NCBI GenBank assembly: GCA_905479855.1
Contig: CAJQOF010000163.1
Coordinates: 1 to 13,601, forward strand
Direction of reading: 5' to 3'
Origin: an uncultured Cytophagales bacterium
GTDB lineage: Bacteria; Bacteroidota; Bacteroidia; Cytophagales; Amoebophilaceae
Length of the DNA stretch: 13,601 nucleotides
Of this stretch, positions 1 to 7,111 are shown one piece after another. How positions within the stretch are numbered: the stretch's first letter is position 1; the number at the start of each line of letters is the position of its first letter. The notes under the pieces are model-generated. The model made no database searches, was not told where the DNA came from, and worked only from the letters and a program-made list of their open reading frames with translations. A program made the translations under genes and the position numbers.

Positions 1-1
1 G

Positions 2-691
2 CCCAAGCGCTATAGCCCGCCTGCCATCGATATTGAGGAGCTGCCTGGGGTGGACGTTATTCTCTGCTCTCACAACCATTATGATCACCTAGATATAGAG
101 AGTTTGACCAGGATTAGGCAAAAATTCGGTGCCAACGTGCAGGTCTTTTGCCCTAGAGGCTTGGCGCAATACTTCCGGCAATGTGGCTACACGCAGATTA
201 GAGAGATGGACTGGAATGAAACGGCTAAGCATGGAGCGCTGGAGGTGCTTTGCTTGCCGGCCATTCATAACTCAGGGAGGTCTTTGCTAGACAAGAACAA
301 GACGCTGTGGTGCAGCTTTGGCCTGCGTACCCCCTCTGCTACGCTCTACTTCTCTGGCGATACTGCCTACCACCCGGAGGTTTTTAAAGCGATGAAGGAG
401 GTGCTGGGCCGTTGTGATTTGGCGATGTTAGCTATTGGGGCTTATTCTCCTGGAAACTTACTGGCTCACATCCATGTAAATCCAGAGCAAGCAGTGCAAA
501 TTGCTTTGGACATTGGCGCAAGCAATGTTGTGGGCATGCATTGGGGCACTTTGAGCCTGTCCGATGAGCCTGTGGCTGAGCCTATTCAACGTTTTCAGCA
601 TGCGGCCAAGCAAGGTGGGTTCTTGGACCATTCTATTTGGCTGATGAAGCTTGGGGAGAGCAGGGTGTTGGGGGGAGCCAATGCTTTGTAA
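2..691 (+). CDS. NAPE-PLD-like metallo-beta-lactamase-fold hydrolase, 5'-truncated
   Basis: Partial gene; the frame is open to the left edge, so the true start lies outside the window and the GTG at 50 is an internal valine codon. The visible part is about 229 residues. It begins PKRYSPPAIDIEELPGVDVI and then shows the metal-binding motif HxHxDH (HNHYDH, bases 71-88). Further ligands of the family are present: a His in LPAIHNSGR, the Asp of YFSGDTAY, and the His of GMHWGT near the end. IGAYSP and HVNPEQAVQ are also typical of the UlaG/RomA/NAPE-PLD branch. Members are binuclear zinc hydrolases, some cleaving N-acyl-phosphatidylethanolamine; the bacterial substrate is usually unknown. All catalytic ligands in the visible part are intact, so it looks functional. 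It converges on recG with a 19-bp gap and no clear terminator hairpin between them. The family is certain; the substrate is not. Confidence 0.9.
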   Translation, partial: PKRYSPPAIDIEELPGVDVILCSHNHYDHLDIESLTRIRQKFGANVQVFCPRGLAQYFRQCGYTQIREMDWNETAKHGALEVLCLPAIHNSGRSLLDKNKTLWCSFGLRTPSATLYFSGDTAYHPEVFKAMKEVLGRCDLAMLAIGAYSPGNLLAHIHVNPEQAVQIALDIGASNVVGMHWGTLSLSDEPVAEPIQRFQHAAKQGGFLDHSIWLMKLGESRVLGGANAL

Positions 692-710
692 TACCGTAAG
701 CGCTGGCTAC

Positions 711-2804
711 CTACCCCACCCCCCAAGCTACACCGTCACCGCTCAAATGCTCCAACGCTTTTTTTACCACCCCATGGTGCGGCTGCGCCAAATCAGGGTC
801 TTCCTGCAGCATGCGCTGTGCAGCCTCCCTAGCAGCCTGTATAATTTTTCCGTCCTGGGCCAAGTCCGCAATCTTAAAGTCAAGTGCACCGCTCTGCTGC
901 ACCCCCAACAAGTCACCAGGCCCGCGCAGCTTCAAGTCCACATCAGCAATCTCAAAGCCATCCGTAGTGCGCACCATGGCCTGGATGCGCTCCTTGCTTA
1001 TGGGATTGAGCTTATCGCGCGTCATCAGCACGCAGTAGGCCTGCTCACTGCTTCTACCCACCCTGCCGCGCAGTTGGTGCAGCTGCGCTAGGCCAAAGCG
1101 CTCGGCGTTTTCAATCACCATCACGGTAGCGTTGGGGATGTCTACCCCCACTTCTATCACGGTAGTGGAGACCATCAGCTTGGTTTCTCCTTTTATAAAC
1201 CTTTGCATCTCGTACTCCTTGTCCACGGCATACATGCGCCCATGCACAATGCCTACGGGAAATTCAGGGAAGGCGCGACACATACTTTCGTAGCCATCGA
1301 TCAAGTTTTTGTAGTCCAGCGTCTCCGATTCTTCTATGAGCGGGTAGACGATGTATACTTGCCGCCCAGCAACAATTTGCTTCCTCAGTAGTTCGAAGAC
1401 CCTGAGCCGCTGTGCATCATAGGCGTGCATTGTTTTTATAGGCTTTCTGCCCGCCGGCATTTCATCAATTACAGAAACATCGAGGTCTCCATAGAAAGTC
1501 ATGGCTAGGGAGCGAGGAATGGGGGTAGCGCTCATGGCCAGCACGTGGGGGGGGTAGGCTAAGTTTTTGGCGCAGAGTTGGGCCCGCTGCCGCACACCAA
1601 AGCGGTGCTGCTCATCAATAATGGCCAGCCCTAGATTATGGTAGCTTACACTATCACTAATGAGGGCATGTGTACCCACCAAAATTTGCAGCTTTCCCTC
1701 ATGCAAGGCAGCAAGCAGCTCACTTCTTCTCTTTTGCTTTATAGCGCCTGTGAGGAGGCCTACCGTAATGCCCAGTGGCTGCGCAAGTTCCTGCAATACC
1801 CTATAATGCTGCTCTGCCAGCAGCTCGGTAGGTGCCATCATGGCCGCCTGGGACCCATTGCCAACGCAGATGAGCATACTGAGGAAAGCCACCATGGTCT
1901 TGCCGCTGCCCACATCCCCCTGCAGCAAGCGGTTCATCTGTTGGTCTTTCCGTAGATCATTATAAATTTCGGTGACCACGCGCTTCTGCGCCCCTGTGAG
2001 CTGGAAAGGCAAACCCTGCTGGTAAAACGCATGCAGCAGGCTGGTGTTTGTAAATGGCTGCCCTTGCTGCTTTGCTAGCCGCACCTTCTTCAACTGCAAA
2101 CATTGTAGTTGCTGGTAAAACAATTCTTCAAACTTCAACCGCCTTCGTGCTTGTAGCAATGCCGCAGTATCCTTGGGAAAATGAATATGGTGCAGCGCCT
2201 CGGCTTTAGTAATAAGCTTGTACTGTTTTCGCAATGCTTCCGGCAGTGTTTCCGTAATGTGGTCAGCCGCTTTTTGTAGGAGCCTGCGTTGTAGTGTGGC
2301 AATCGCCTTGCTGTTGAGGTATTCCTTCTTAAGCTTTTCGGTGCTGGCGTAGCTTGGCCGCAGGCATAGGTCCTCCTTTTGGTTTGGATTAAAGACCTCT
2401 ATTTCTGGGTGAATCAGATTGATCTCGTAGTTGTAGCTGTCGAAACTGGGCTTCCCGTGCACAGTATATACTGCGCCCAGTTTCAGTTTTTCCGAGATCC
2501 AGGAGATGCCCCTTAACCAAAGCAGGGTAATCACGCCCGTGTCATCTTTCAAGCGCACTTGCAATTTTTGTCTGCCAGCCTGGGAGGGTTTTATGTCCAA
2601 GATGGTGCCCCGAAGCTGCACATAGGGCATGTTGGGTTGCAGCGCTGCAATCTTATGGATTTGGCTGCAGTCTTGGTAGCGAAGGGGGTAGTGGTGGATG
2701 AGATCTTCAAAGGTGTCTATACCCAATTCTCCCCGAAGCAGCGCCCCCCACTCGGGGCCAACGCCGGTGAGGTACTCGATCTTGGTTTGAAAAAGGGAGG
2801 CCAT
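711..2804 (-). CDS. recG: ATP-dependent DNA helicase RecG
   Basis: Full-length RecG, 697 residues, the usual size. RecG is a cytoplasmic branched-DNA translocase that remodels stalled forks, D-loops and Holliday junctions. The N-terminal wedge/OB region (about residues 1-150) is followed by a superfamily 2 helicase core. Walker A is GDVGSGKT (296-303), motif II is DEQH (397-400) followed by RFG as in RecG, motif III is SAT (about 425), and motif VI is QLRGRVGRSS. The RecG C-terminal signature DLKLRGPGDLLGVQQSG is present. The start is ATG at 2804; no strong Shine-Dalgarno sequence precedes it, as is normal in Bacteroidota. The gene lies 12 bp after the stop of the upstream Rpn-like gene on the same strand with no terminator between, so the two are probably co-transcribed. 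It converges on the NAPE-PLD-like gene. Confidence 0.97.
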   Translation of the reverse strand: MASLFQTKIEYLTGVGPEWGALLRGELGIDTFEDLIHHYPLRYQDCSQIHKIAALQPNMPYVQLRGTILDIKPSQAGRQKLQVRLKDDTGVITLLWLRGISWISEKLKLGAVYTVHGKPSFDSYNYEINLIHPEIEVFNPNQKEDLCLRPSYASTEKLKKEYLNSKAIATLQRRLLQKAADHITETLPEALRKQYKLITKAEALHHIHFPKDTAALLQARRRLKFEELFYQQLQCLQLKKVRLAKQQGQPFTNTSLLHAFYQQGLPFQLTGAQKRVVTEIYNDLRKDQQMNRLLQGDVGSGKTMVAFLSMLICVGNGSQAAMMAPTELLAEQHYRVLQELAQPLGITVGLLTGAIKQKRRSELLAALHEGKLQILVGTHALISDSVSYHNLGLAIIDEQHRFGVRQRAQLCAKNLAYPPHVLAMSATPIPRSLAMTFYGDLDVSVIDEMPAGRKPIKTMHAYDAQRLRVFELLRKQIVAGRQVYIVYPLIEESETLDYKNLIDGYESMCRAFPEFPVGIVHGRMYAVDKEYEMQRFIKGETKLMVSTTVIEVGVDIPNATVMVIENAERFGLAQLHQLRGRVGRSSEQAYCVLMTRDKLNPISKERIQAMVRTTDGFEIADVDLKLRGPGDLLGVQQSGALDFKIADLAQDGKIIQAAREAAQRMLQEDPDLAQPHHGVVKKALEHLSGDGVAWGVG

Positions 2805-2816
2805 TAAATAAGTGCG

Positions 2817-3902
2817 CTACTTTTTTTGTTGAATGATTGTTTGAATTTCGTTATGTGAAAGCCCTGTTTCTTGCATGATCTTTTCCATACTCATGCCCGA
2901 ACGTTGCAATGCTAAAACACAATTAACAAGTGCCCGGTCCTTCTTCTCTAATGCCCGGTCCTTCTTCTCTAATGCCCGGTCCTTCTTCTCTAATGCCTGG
3001 TCCTTCTTCTCTAATGCCTGGTCCTTCTGTTTCGACATCTTCTTTTCTGCGTTAAGTTCTTTGTCTTTTTCCTCAAGCTTTTTGTCTTTTTCCAATCCCT
3101 TTCTCTCTTCTTCCTCAAGCTTTTTGTCTTGTGCTGCAAAGACTTTTTGCACTTCATCTTCCAAGTCCATACTTCTTTGCAGATCTTTTTCACAAGCCGC
3201 GTGTTGCAGTCGGCGCATCACAACACGATATTGCTCTGGGTAGGTTTCTGGATCCAAGTCTAAAAAATGAGGATTGCCTTTCTCAATCTTTTTTTGGTCA
3301 AATACACTCAGGAATTCTTCTAGCTTGCTTTGGTGGTGGCTTCCCAAACGCGGAATTTGCACAACAATCCCTTCGTGTATGAGGAAGTCAATAAATTTTA
3401 CCTTTTTTGGGAGGAATGTCTCTTTTTGGGTTGTTTTGTTCATAAACTTTTTCCCAATGCCTAGTACAGCGGCCGGCACATCTGGCAGTGTTTCTCCCAA
3501 GAAATAGATGGCAATGATTGGTCGCTCTTCTCCATCTGCGTCTTGCTTTAAATAGGCATTGCCTATGTAACGCCGAAAACGTTCAATTTGTGCCAAATAT
3601 TTTGCCTTTTGCACCTCAATCAAAACCTTTTTAAGCTCCCCCTCTTGGGTTTTAATATTGGCGGTAAAGTCCAACCGCTGTAAGTAAACATTGAGTTTCC
3701 CCTCTTTATGGAGTTCCTCTTTAACAGACTTGGGTAGTTCTTCTATGACGTTTTCGTCAAGTTGAATGGTGCTCTCTTGCGGCAGAAAGTCTAGCTCCAC
3801 AACCTCTTCCTGCAAAATTTTGCTCAGGAGTAGTTTGGCACTTTCTTGGTCTTCCATCAAATACTTAAAGACCACATCGTAAATGGGGTTGGCTATTCTC
3901 AT
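2817..3902 (-). CDS. Rpn-family PD-(D/E)XK nuclease / putative transposase with coiled-coil tail
   Basis: A 361-residue protein of the Rpn/PDDEXK_2 family, annotated as recombination-promoting nuclease or putative transposase. The N-terminus has the family start NPIYDVVFKYLM (5-16). The probable catalytic set is D78 in LQRLDFTANI and E96/Q98 in VLIEVQKAK, an ExQ form of PD-(D/E)XK. RFRRYIGNAY (108-117) is also typical. Residues about 250-326 are rich in Lys, Glu, Asp and Gln and form a predicted coiled coil that ends in nearly identical KKDRALE/KKDQALE heptads coded by a 21-bp tandem repeat. A short helical tail follows (MSMEKIMQETGLSHNEI, about 337-353) that resembles a helix-turn-helix-like motif common at the end of this family. 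In E. coli, Rpn proteins promote RecA-independent recombination; the role here is inferred. Start ATG at 3902, 40 bp after the tRNA gene on the same strand; no Shine-Dalgarno seen. Intact and probably expressed. Confidence 0.88.
   Translation of the reverse strand: MRIANPIYDVVFKYLMEDQESAKLLLSKILQEEVVELDFLPQESTIQLDENVIEELPKSVKEELHKEGKLNVYLQRLDFTANIKTQEGELKKVLIEVQKAKYLAQIERFRRYIGNAYLKQDADGEERPIIAIYFLGETLPDVPAAVLGIGKKFMNKTTQKETFLPKKVKFIDFLIHEGIVVQIPRLGSHHQSKLEEFLSVFDQKKIEKGNPHFLDLDPETYPEQYRVVMRRLQHAACEKDLQRSMDLEDEVQKVFAAQDKKLEEEERKGLEKDKKLEEKDKELNAEKKMSKQKDQALEKKDQALEKKDRALEKKDRALEKKDRALVNCVLALQRSGMSMEKIMQETGLSHNEIQTIIQQKK
2931..3028 (-). repeat. 21-bp tandem repeat coding for coiled-coil heptads
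   Basis: Four full 21-bp units (2931-2951, 2952-2972, 2973-2993, 2994-3014) and a 14-base partial fifth unit. Units 1-3 are identical; units 4 and 5 carry one C-to-T change (tgcccgg to tgcctgg), which changes Arg to Gln in the protein. Each unit codes for seven residues (KKDRALE), exactly one coiled-coil heptad, so gain or loss of a unit keeps both the frame and the heptad phase. It lies inside the Rpn-like gene, residues about 293-325. Confidence 0.95.
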
Positions 3903-3942
3903 AAGTAATAAGCTTACAATAAGCAGGTTAGAGAAAGAAAAG

Positions 3943-4017
3943 TCGGGATGGGGGGATTTGAACCCCCGACCTCTCGCACCCTAAGCGAGTGCGCTAACCG
4001 GACTGCGCTACATCCCG
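3943..4017 (-). tRNA. tRNA-Pro(AGG)
   Basis: A complete 75-nt cloverleaf on the minus strand. The acceptor stem is CGGGATG/CATCCCG with C1-G72 and discriminator A73. The D stem is GCGC/GCGC, the anticodon stem CTCGC/GCGAG, and the T arm GGGGG-TTCAAAT-CCCCC. The 7-base anticodon loop is TTAGGGT, which puts the anticodon AGG at 3980-3982 (minus strand). C1-G72, A73, G35 and G36 are the known proline identity elements, so the isotype is well supported. The 3' CCA is not encoded (ACT follows G72). The A at position 34 is unusual for bacteria, which mostly use GGG, UGG or CGG for proline. Confidence 0.93.
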
Positions 4018-4025
4018 AGTGAACG

Positions 4026-4033
4026 CGAAAGTA
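4026..4033 (-). promoter_or_regulatory. Candidate -7 box for the tRNA gene
   Basis: On the minus strand the sequence TACTTTCG matches the Bacteroidota -7 consensus TAnnTTTG at five of the six fixed positions and lies 8 bp before the mature tRNA 5' end, a distance that suits a start of transcription just ahead of the tRNA. No clear TTTG -33 element is seen at the expected spacing. It could also drive the Rpn-like gene and recG by read-through. Confidence 0.35.
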
Positions 4034-4165
4034 ATGAAAATATTGGCAGAGGCGCATAACGGATTGTAAACGGAGAAAAAATCTGTGCAAGTTTGTCCTA
4101 TCATGCTTATTGCTTAGCTTCGCGTCCTACACTTTATTTTTTGCTGCCAAGGTCCAAAGCACTAA

Positions 4166-4300
4166 GCTATACCTACCTTAGTCTCGTATTCCGAATATGG
4201 TGCGTTGCATGGCTTTTTTTTTAAGGTCATTGATGCTCACATTGCTCCAGAGGTGGACAAATGTATTGATAATCATATTGAGGATGGACCCAATATATAA
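4166..4300 (+). pseudogene. Possible remnant of a transposase-like ORF
   Basis: Within the gap before mgtE one plus-strand frame stays open for about 44 codons and ends at TAA 4298-4300. It has no start codon in a plausible place. It reads like protein in its second half (KVIDAHIAPEVDKCIDNHIE), in a style that reminds me weakly of ISXO2/IS1595-type transposases, but too little is left for a family call. It contains a run of nine T (4214-4222). It may be chance. Confidence 0.2.
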
Positions 4301-4305
4301 TTTTG
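4278..4305 (+). promoter_or_regulatory. Candidate promoter for mgtE
   Basis: TAATTTTG (4298-4305) matches the Bacteroidota -7 consensus TAnnTTTG at every fixed position. A TTG (4278-4280) lies 17 bp upstream, shorter than the usual 19-21 bp to a TTTG -33 element, so the upstream half is weak. The box is about 57 bp before the chosen mgtE start. Confidence 0.4.
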
Positions 4306-4361
4306 CGCCATAGTGCTAGTGCTTGGGCGATCTATACTTAATCTCTAAACGAGGGCCGGTT

Positions 4362-5753
4362 ATGGGGGGGGTAATGGAAAAGAATAGTGTTGCTCGTTGG
4401 GATCACCTTTTGGAGCAGCAACAAACAGAGGAGTTACTTACAGGGTTCCTAGCTGATGCTTCTGCCATGGAGGTGGCGGGATTTATGGCGCAGCAATCCC
4501 CAGGAAAATTGTTACTCGTACTGAGGCGGCTTCCCCAAGAACACCAAGAAGTTATCTTTTCCGAAATGGAGGAGGCAAAACAATTGGGCCTCTATCAATT
4601 AATGTCTAAAAAGGAGGCTGCGGTAGTATTTGCGCATATTCCATCTCACCAACGCACTGACTTCTACCAACAGCTTGATGAAAAGGAGCAAGTGGAGCTG
4701 CTGCCACACCTTAACAAGGGTGTTCAGGAGGATGTTGTTTCCTTAAGTGTCTATCCTTCTGAAACTGCGGGTAGCATTATGAGCACGGATTTTTCTACCG
4801 TGATAGAGGATATGACCATTAAGGAGGCGATTGAAAAGCTGAGAAAGGATGCTCCTTCCAAAAAGATGATTTATTACATCTATGTGGTGGATCGTGAGAT
4901 GCGGATGCTTGGTTTTGTTTCCTTGAAGGACCTTATCATGGCTGAGCCTGAAGACAAAGTGGCTAGCCACCTGCATGAAGATTTTATTTCTGCCAGTGTG
5001 GAGGATGACCGAGAATTTGTGGCACAACAGGTAGAGGAATATAACCTTGTGGCTATACCTGTTCTTAATAAGGAGAAGCAGTTGGTAGGGATTGTGCGCT
5101 ATGATGATGCCATGGATGTTATTCGGGCGGAAGAGACGGAGGATATGGAGAAGTTTATGGGGATTGTCTCTGACGAAGAACAGGCAGACTACTTGCAGAT
5201 TTCTAGCGTACAGCACTTTAAAAAACGGGTGGGGTGGATTATTGGCCTTTTTATCGCTAGTGTTTTATCTGAGGTCATTATCCATAGGCATGAGGCGTTG
5301 CTGGGGAGGTTGACTGTTTTGGCGTTGTATTTGCCCATGATTGCAGGCGCGGGGGGTAATGCAGGAAGCCAGTCGGCCACTGTAGTCATTAGGGCAGTAT
5401 CACTTGGGCAAGTAACGCTCAAAAATTGGTTGGGCATTATCTTGAAGGAGGCAAGAGTAGCGATTATGTTGGCCTTCTGCCTCTTCTTTTTGGCCTTTCT
5501 CAAAGTTACCATTCTGTCTAAGGTCAACCATGTTGTTGTGGATAATCACAGCATCTATATGCTGGCTTTTGCCATTGCGTTATCACTAAGCCTGCAGGTG
5601 GTTACCTCAGCTATTGTTGGGGCAACCCTGCCGCTGGTGGCCAAGTACTTCAATGGAGACCCAGCCGTGGCTGCTAGCCCTGCTATCACCACCTTTGTAG
5701 ACATCACTGGCATGGCCATCTACTTTGCGGTAGCGGTGGCATTGCTGTGCTAA
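4362..5753 (+). CDS. mgtE: Magnesium transporter MgtE
   Basis: MgtE is a homodimeric inner-membrane Mg2+ channel/transporter gated by cytoplasmic Mg2+ binding. About 463 residues, normal for the family. In order: the superhelical MgtE_N domain (about 15-130), a pair of CBS domains (about 130-260), the connecting helix, and five membrane segments (about 295-463). The pore-region signature GAGGNAGSQSATVVIRA is present. So is FNGDPAVAASPAITTFVDITG near the C-terminus, which carries the conserved Asp that selects Mg2+. Start choice: ATG 4362 is preceded at 6 nt by gaggg (4351-4355). ATG 4374 is an alternative giving 459 residues. Eight G residues (4364-4371) lie between the two. A TTG at 4323 is in frame but less likely. 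mgtE converges on tyrS with a 3-bp gap, leaving no room for a separate terminator. Confidence 0.95.
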   Translation: MGGVMEKNSVARWDHLLEQQQTEELLTGFLADASAMEVAGFMAQQSPGKLLLVLRRLPQEHQEVIFSEMEEAKQLGLYQLMSKKEAAVVFAHIPSHQRTDFYQQLDEKEQVELLPHLNKGVQEDVVSLSVYPSETAGSIMSTDFSTVIEDMTIKEAIEKLRKDAPSKKMIYYIYVVDREMRMLGFVSLKDLIMAEPEDKVASHLHEDFISASVEDDREFVAQQVEEYNLVAIPVLNKEKQLVGIVRYDDAMDVIRAEETEDMEKFMGIVSDEEQADYLQISSVQHFKKRVGWIIGLFIASVLSEVIIHRHEALLGRLTVLALYLPMIAGAGGNAGSQSATVVIRAVSLGQVTLKNWLGIILKEARVAIMLAFCLFFLAFLKVTILSKVNHVVVDNHSIYMLAFAIALSLSLQVVTSAIVGATLPLVAKYFNGDPAVAASPAITTFVDITGMAIYFAVAVALLC

Positions 5754-5756
5754 TGG

Positions 5757-7043
5757 CTAGTCGCGGATAGCTAGCAGGTAATGTTGTTTTTTACCTTGCT
5801 GAATGAGTAGGTATTTCTCTTGCAGCCGCTTGAAATTCACTGCTTGGTAGGGATCGGTCACCTTGACCTTATTAATGCAGACGCCTCCCCCTTGTATGGC
5901 ACGACGTGCTTCTCCTTTGGACTTAAAGATGATTCCTTGGGTAGCGCTCGATACAAGTGCTGTTACATCGGTCAGTTGCTGCCACGTTGCTTGGCTGAGC
6001 GTTATCTGCGGCACATTTTCGAAGATGGTTAATAGCTCCTTCTCGCTCAACACCATCATCTCTTCCTCGGTGGCATTGCCAAATAATAACTCGGTGGCTT
6101 GGGCTGCTTGGTGGTAAGCTTGCTCAGAATGCACCCTAATGGTGAGCTCTTTGGCAATCGCCATTTGCAAAACCCGGGCCTGGGGGGCCGCATGGTGTTG
6201 CTGAGAGAGTTCCGCTATGGTTGGCTGGTCCAACAAAGTAAAAACCTTAATCAATTTTTCCGCCTCTTCATCTGCACAATTCAACCAAAACTGGTAGAAA
6301 GCATAGGGAGAAGTCATGGTAGGATCCAGCCAAATATTGCCTGTTTCGCTTTTGCCAAACTTGCTGCCATCTGCCTTGGTAATGAGGGGGGTCGTTAGCG
6401 CAAAAGCAGCCCCACTCGCCTTTCTCCTTATAAGTTCCGTGCCCGTTGTTAAATTTCCCCACTGGTCCGCCCCACCCATCTGTAGCTTCACATTGTGCTG
6501 GGTGTATAAGTGGTAAAAATCATACCCCTGCAATAATTGGTAAGAAAATTCGGTAAAAGAAAGCCCTGTCTCCAACCGGCGCTTCACCGATTCTTTGGCC
6601 ACCATATACCTGACAGATATGTGCTTGCCTGCCTCACGCAGAAACTGCAAGAAGCCCATGCCCCCAAACCAATCCAAGTTGTTCAAGAGCACGGCACCAT
6701 TCTCCTGGTCTGAGAAGTCCAAAAACCGTTGTAGTTGCTTACCAATGCAATGCAGGTTGTGCTGAATCTCCGTTTCGGTCAGGATTTTTCTTTCATCAGC
6801 CTTGAAGGACGGATCGCCTACCATGGCTGTAGCCCCGCCCAAAACCACCACCGGTTTGTGCCCCGCTAGCTGAAAGTGTTTGAGCAGCATAATAGTGGCC
6901 AGGTTGCCAATGTGCAATGAGGGGGCGGTAGGGTCAAAGCCGATATAGCCGGCGGTACATTCTTTCTGTAGCTGTTCTTCTGTACCTGGAATCAGATCGT
7001 GTATCATGCCTCTCCAGCGCAGGTTGGGTATGAAATTTTGCAT
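5757..7043 (-). CDS. tyrS: Tyrosyl-tRNA synthetase
   Basis: Class I tyrosyl-tRNA synthetase, 428 residues, which charges tRNA-Tyr in the cytoplasm. The HIGH motif is HIGN (44-47) after GFDPTAPSL; the KMSKS motif is KFGKS (228-232), both usual forms for the bacterial TyrRS group. Tyrosine-site sequences YQLLQGYDF and QMGGADQWGN are intact. The C-terminal S4 RNA-binding domain (about 365-428) is complete, with GEARRAIQGGGVCINKVKV. Start is ATG 7043, followed by the family-typical MQNFIPNLRWRGMI. It lies 68 bp downstream of the DMT transporter stop, with a candidate terminator between, so it probably has its own promoter; no clear TAnnTTTG box was found there. Confidence 0.97.
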   Translation of the reverse strand: MQNFIPNLRWRGMIHDLIPGTEEQLQKECTAGYIGFDPTAPSLHIGNLATIMLLKHFQLAGHKPVVVLGGATAMVGDPSFKADERKILTETEIQHNLHCIGKQLQRFLDFSDQENGAVLLNNLDWFGGMGFLQFLREAGKHISVRYMVAKESVKRRLETGLSFTEFSYQLLQGYDFYHLYTQHNVKLQMGGADQWGNLTTGTELIRRKASGAAFALTTPLITKADGSKFGKSETGNIWLDPTMTSPYAFYQFWLNCADEEAEKLIKVFTLLDQPTIAELSQQHHAAPQARVLQMAIAKELTIRVHSEQAYHQAAQATELLFGNATEEEMMVLSEKELLTIFENVPQITLSQATWQQLTDVTALVSSATQGIIFKSKGEARRAIQGGGVCINKVKVTDPYQAVNFKRLQEKYLLIQQGKKQHYLLAIRD

Positions 7044-7086
7044 ATTTCTCGGACCGGGTTGGTTATTCTAAATTTTAACATTACGC

Positions 7087-7110
7087 AAAAAAAGAAATTG
7101 CGTTCCGCAA
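7087..7110 (-). terminator. Candidate rho-independent terminator after the DMT gene
   Basis: Read on the minus strand, one base after the DMT stop codon there is TTGCG-GAA-CGCAA (7098-7110), a 5-bp stem with a 3-nt loop, followed at once by TTTCTTTTTTT (7087-7097). The stem is short, so efficiency is uncertain. Confidence 0.45.
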
Positions 7111-7111
7111 G

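Noticed and set aside
651..1091. Plus-strand 146-codon open frame opposite recG
   Set aside because: It lies fully across the end of the MBL gene and the recG coding region on the other strand and has no family features; it is a shadow of recG.
2931..3028. Short regular repeats as a possible CRISPR array
   Set aside because: Units are back to back with no spacers and code for protein in frame.
2875..3243. Plus-strand frame with SFFSNA repeats
   Set aside because: It is the antisense reading of the 21-bp heptad repeat in the Rpn-like gene; low-complexity Ser/Phe content is a by-product.
4743..5216. Minus-strand 157-codon open frame
   Set aside because: It lies inside the clear mgtE CBS region on the opposite strand and shows no protein family pattern.
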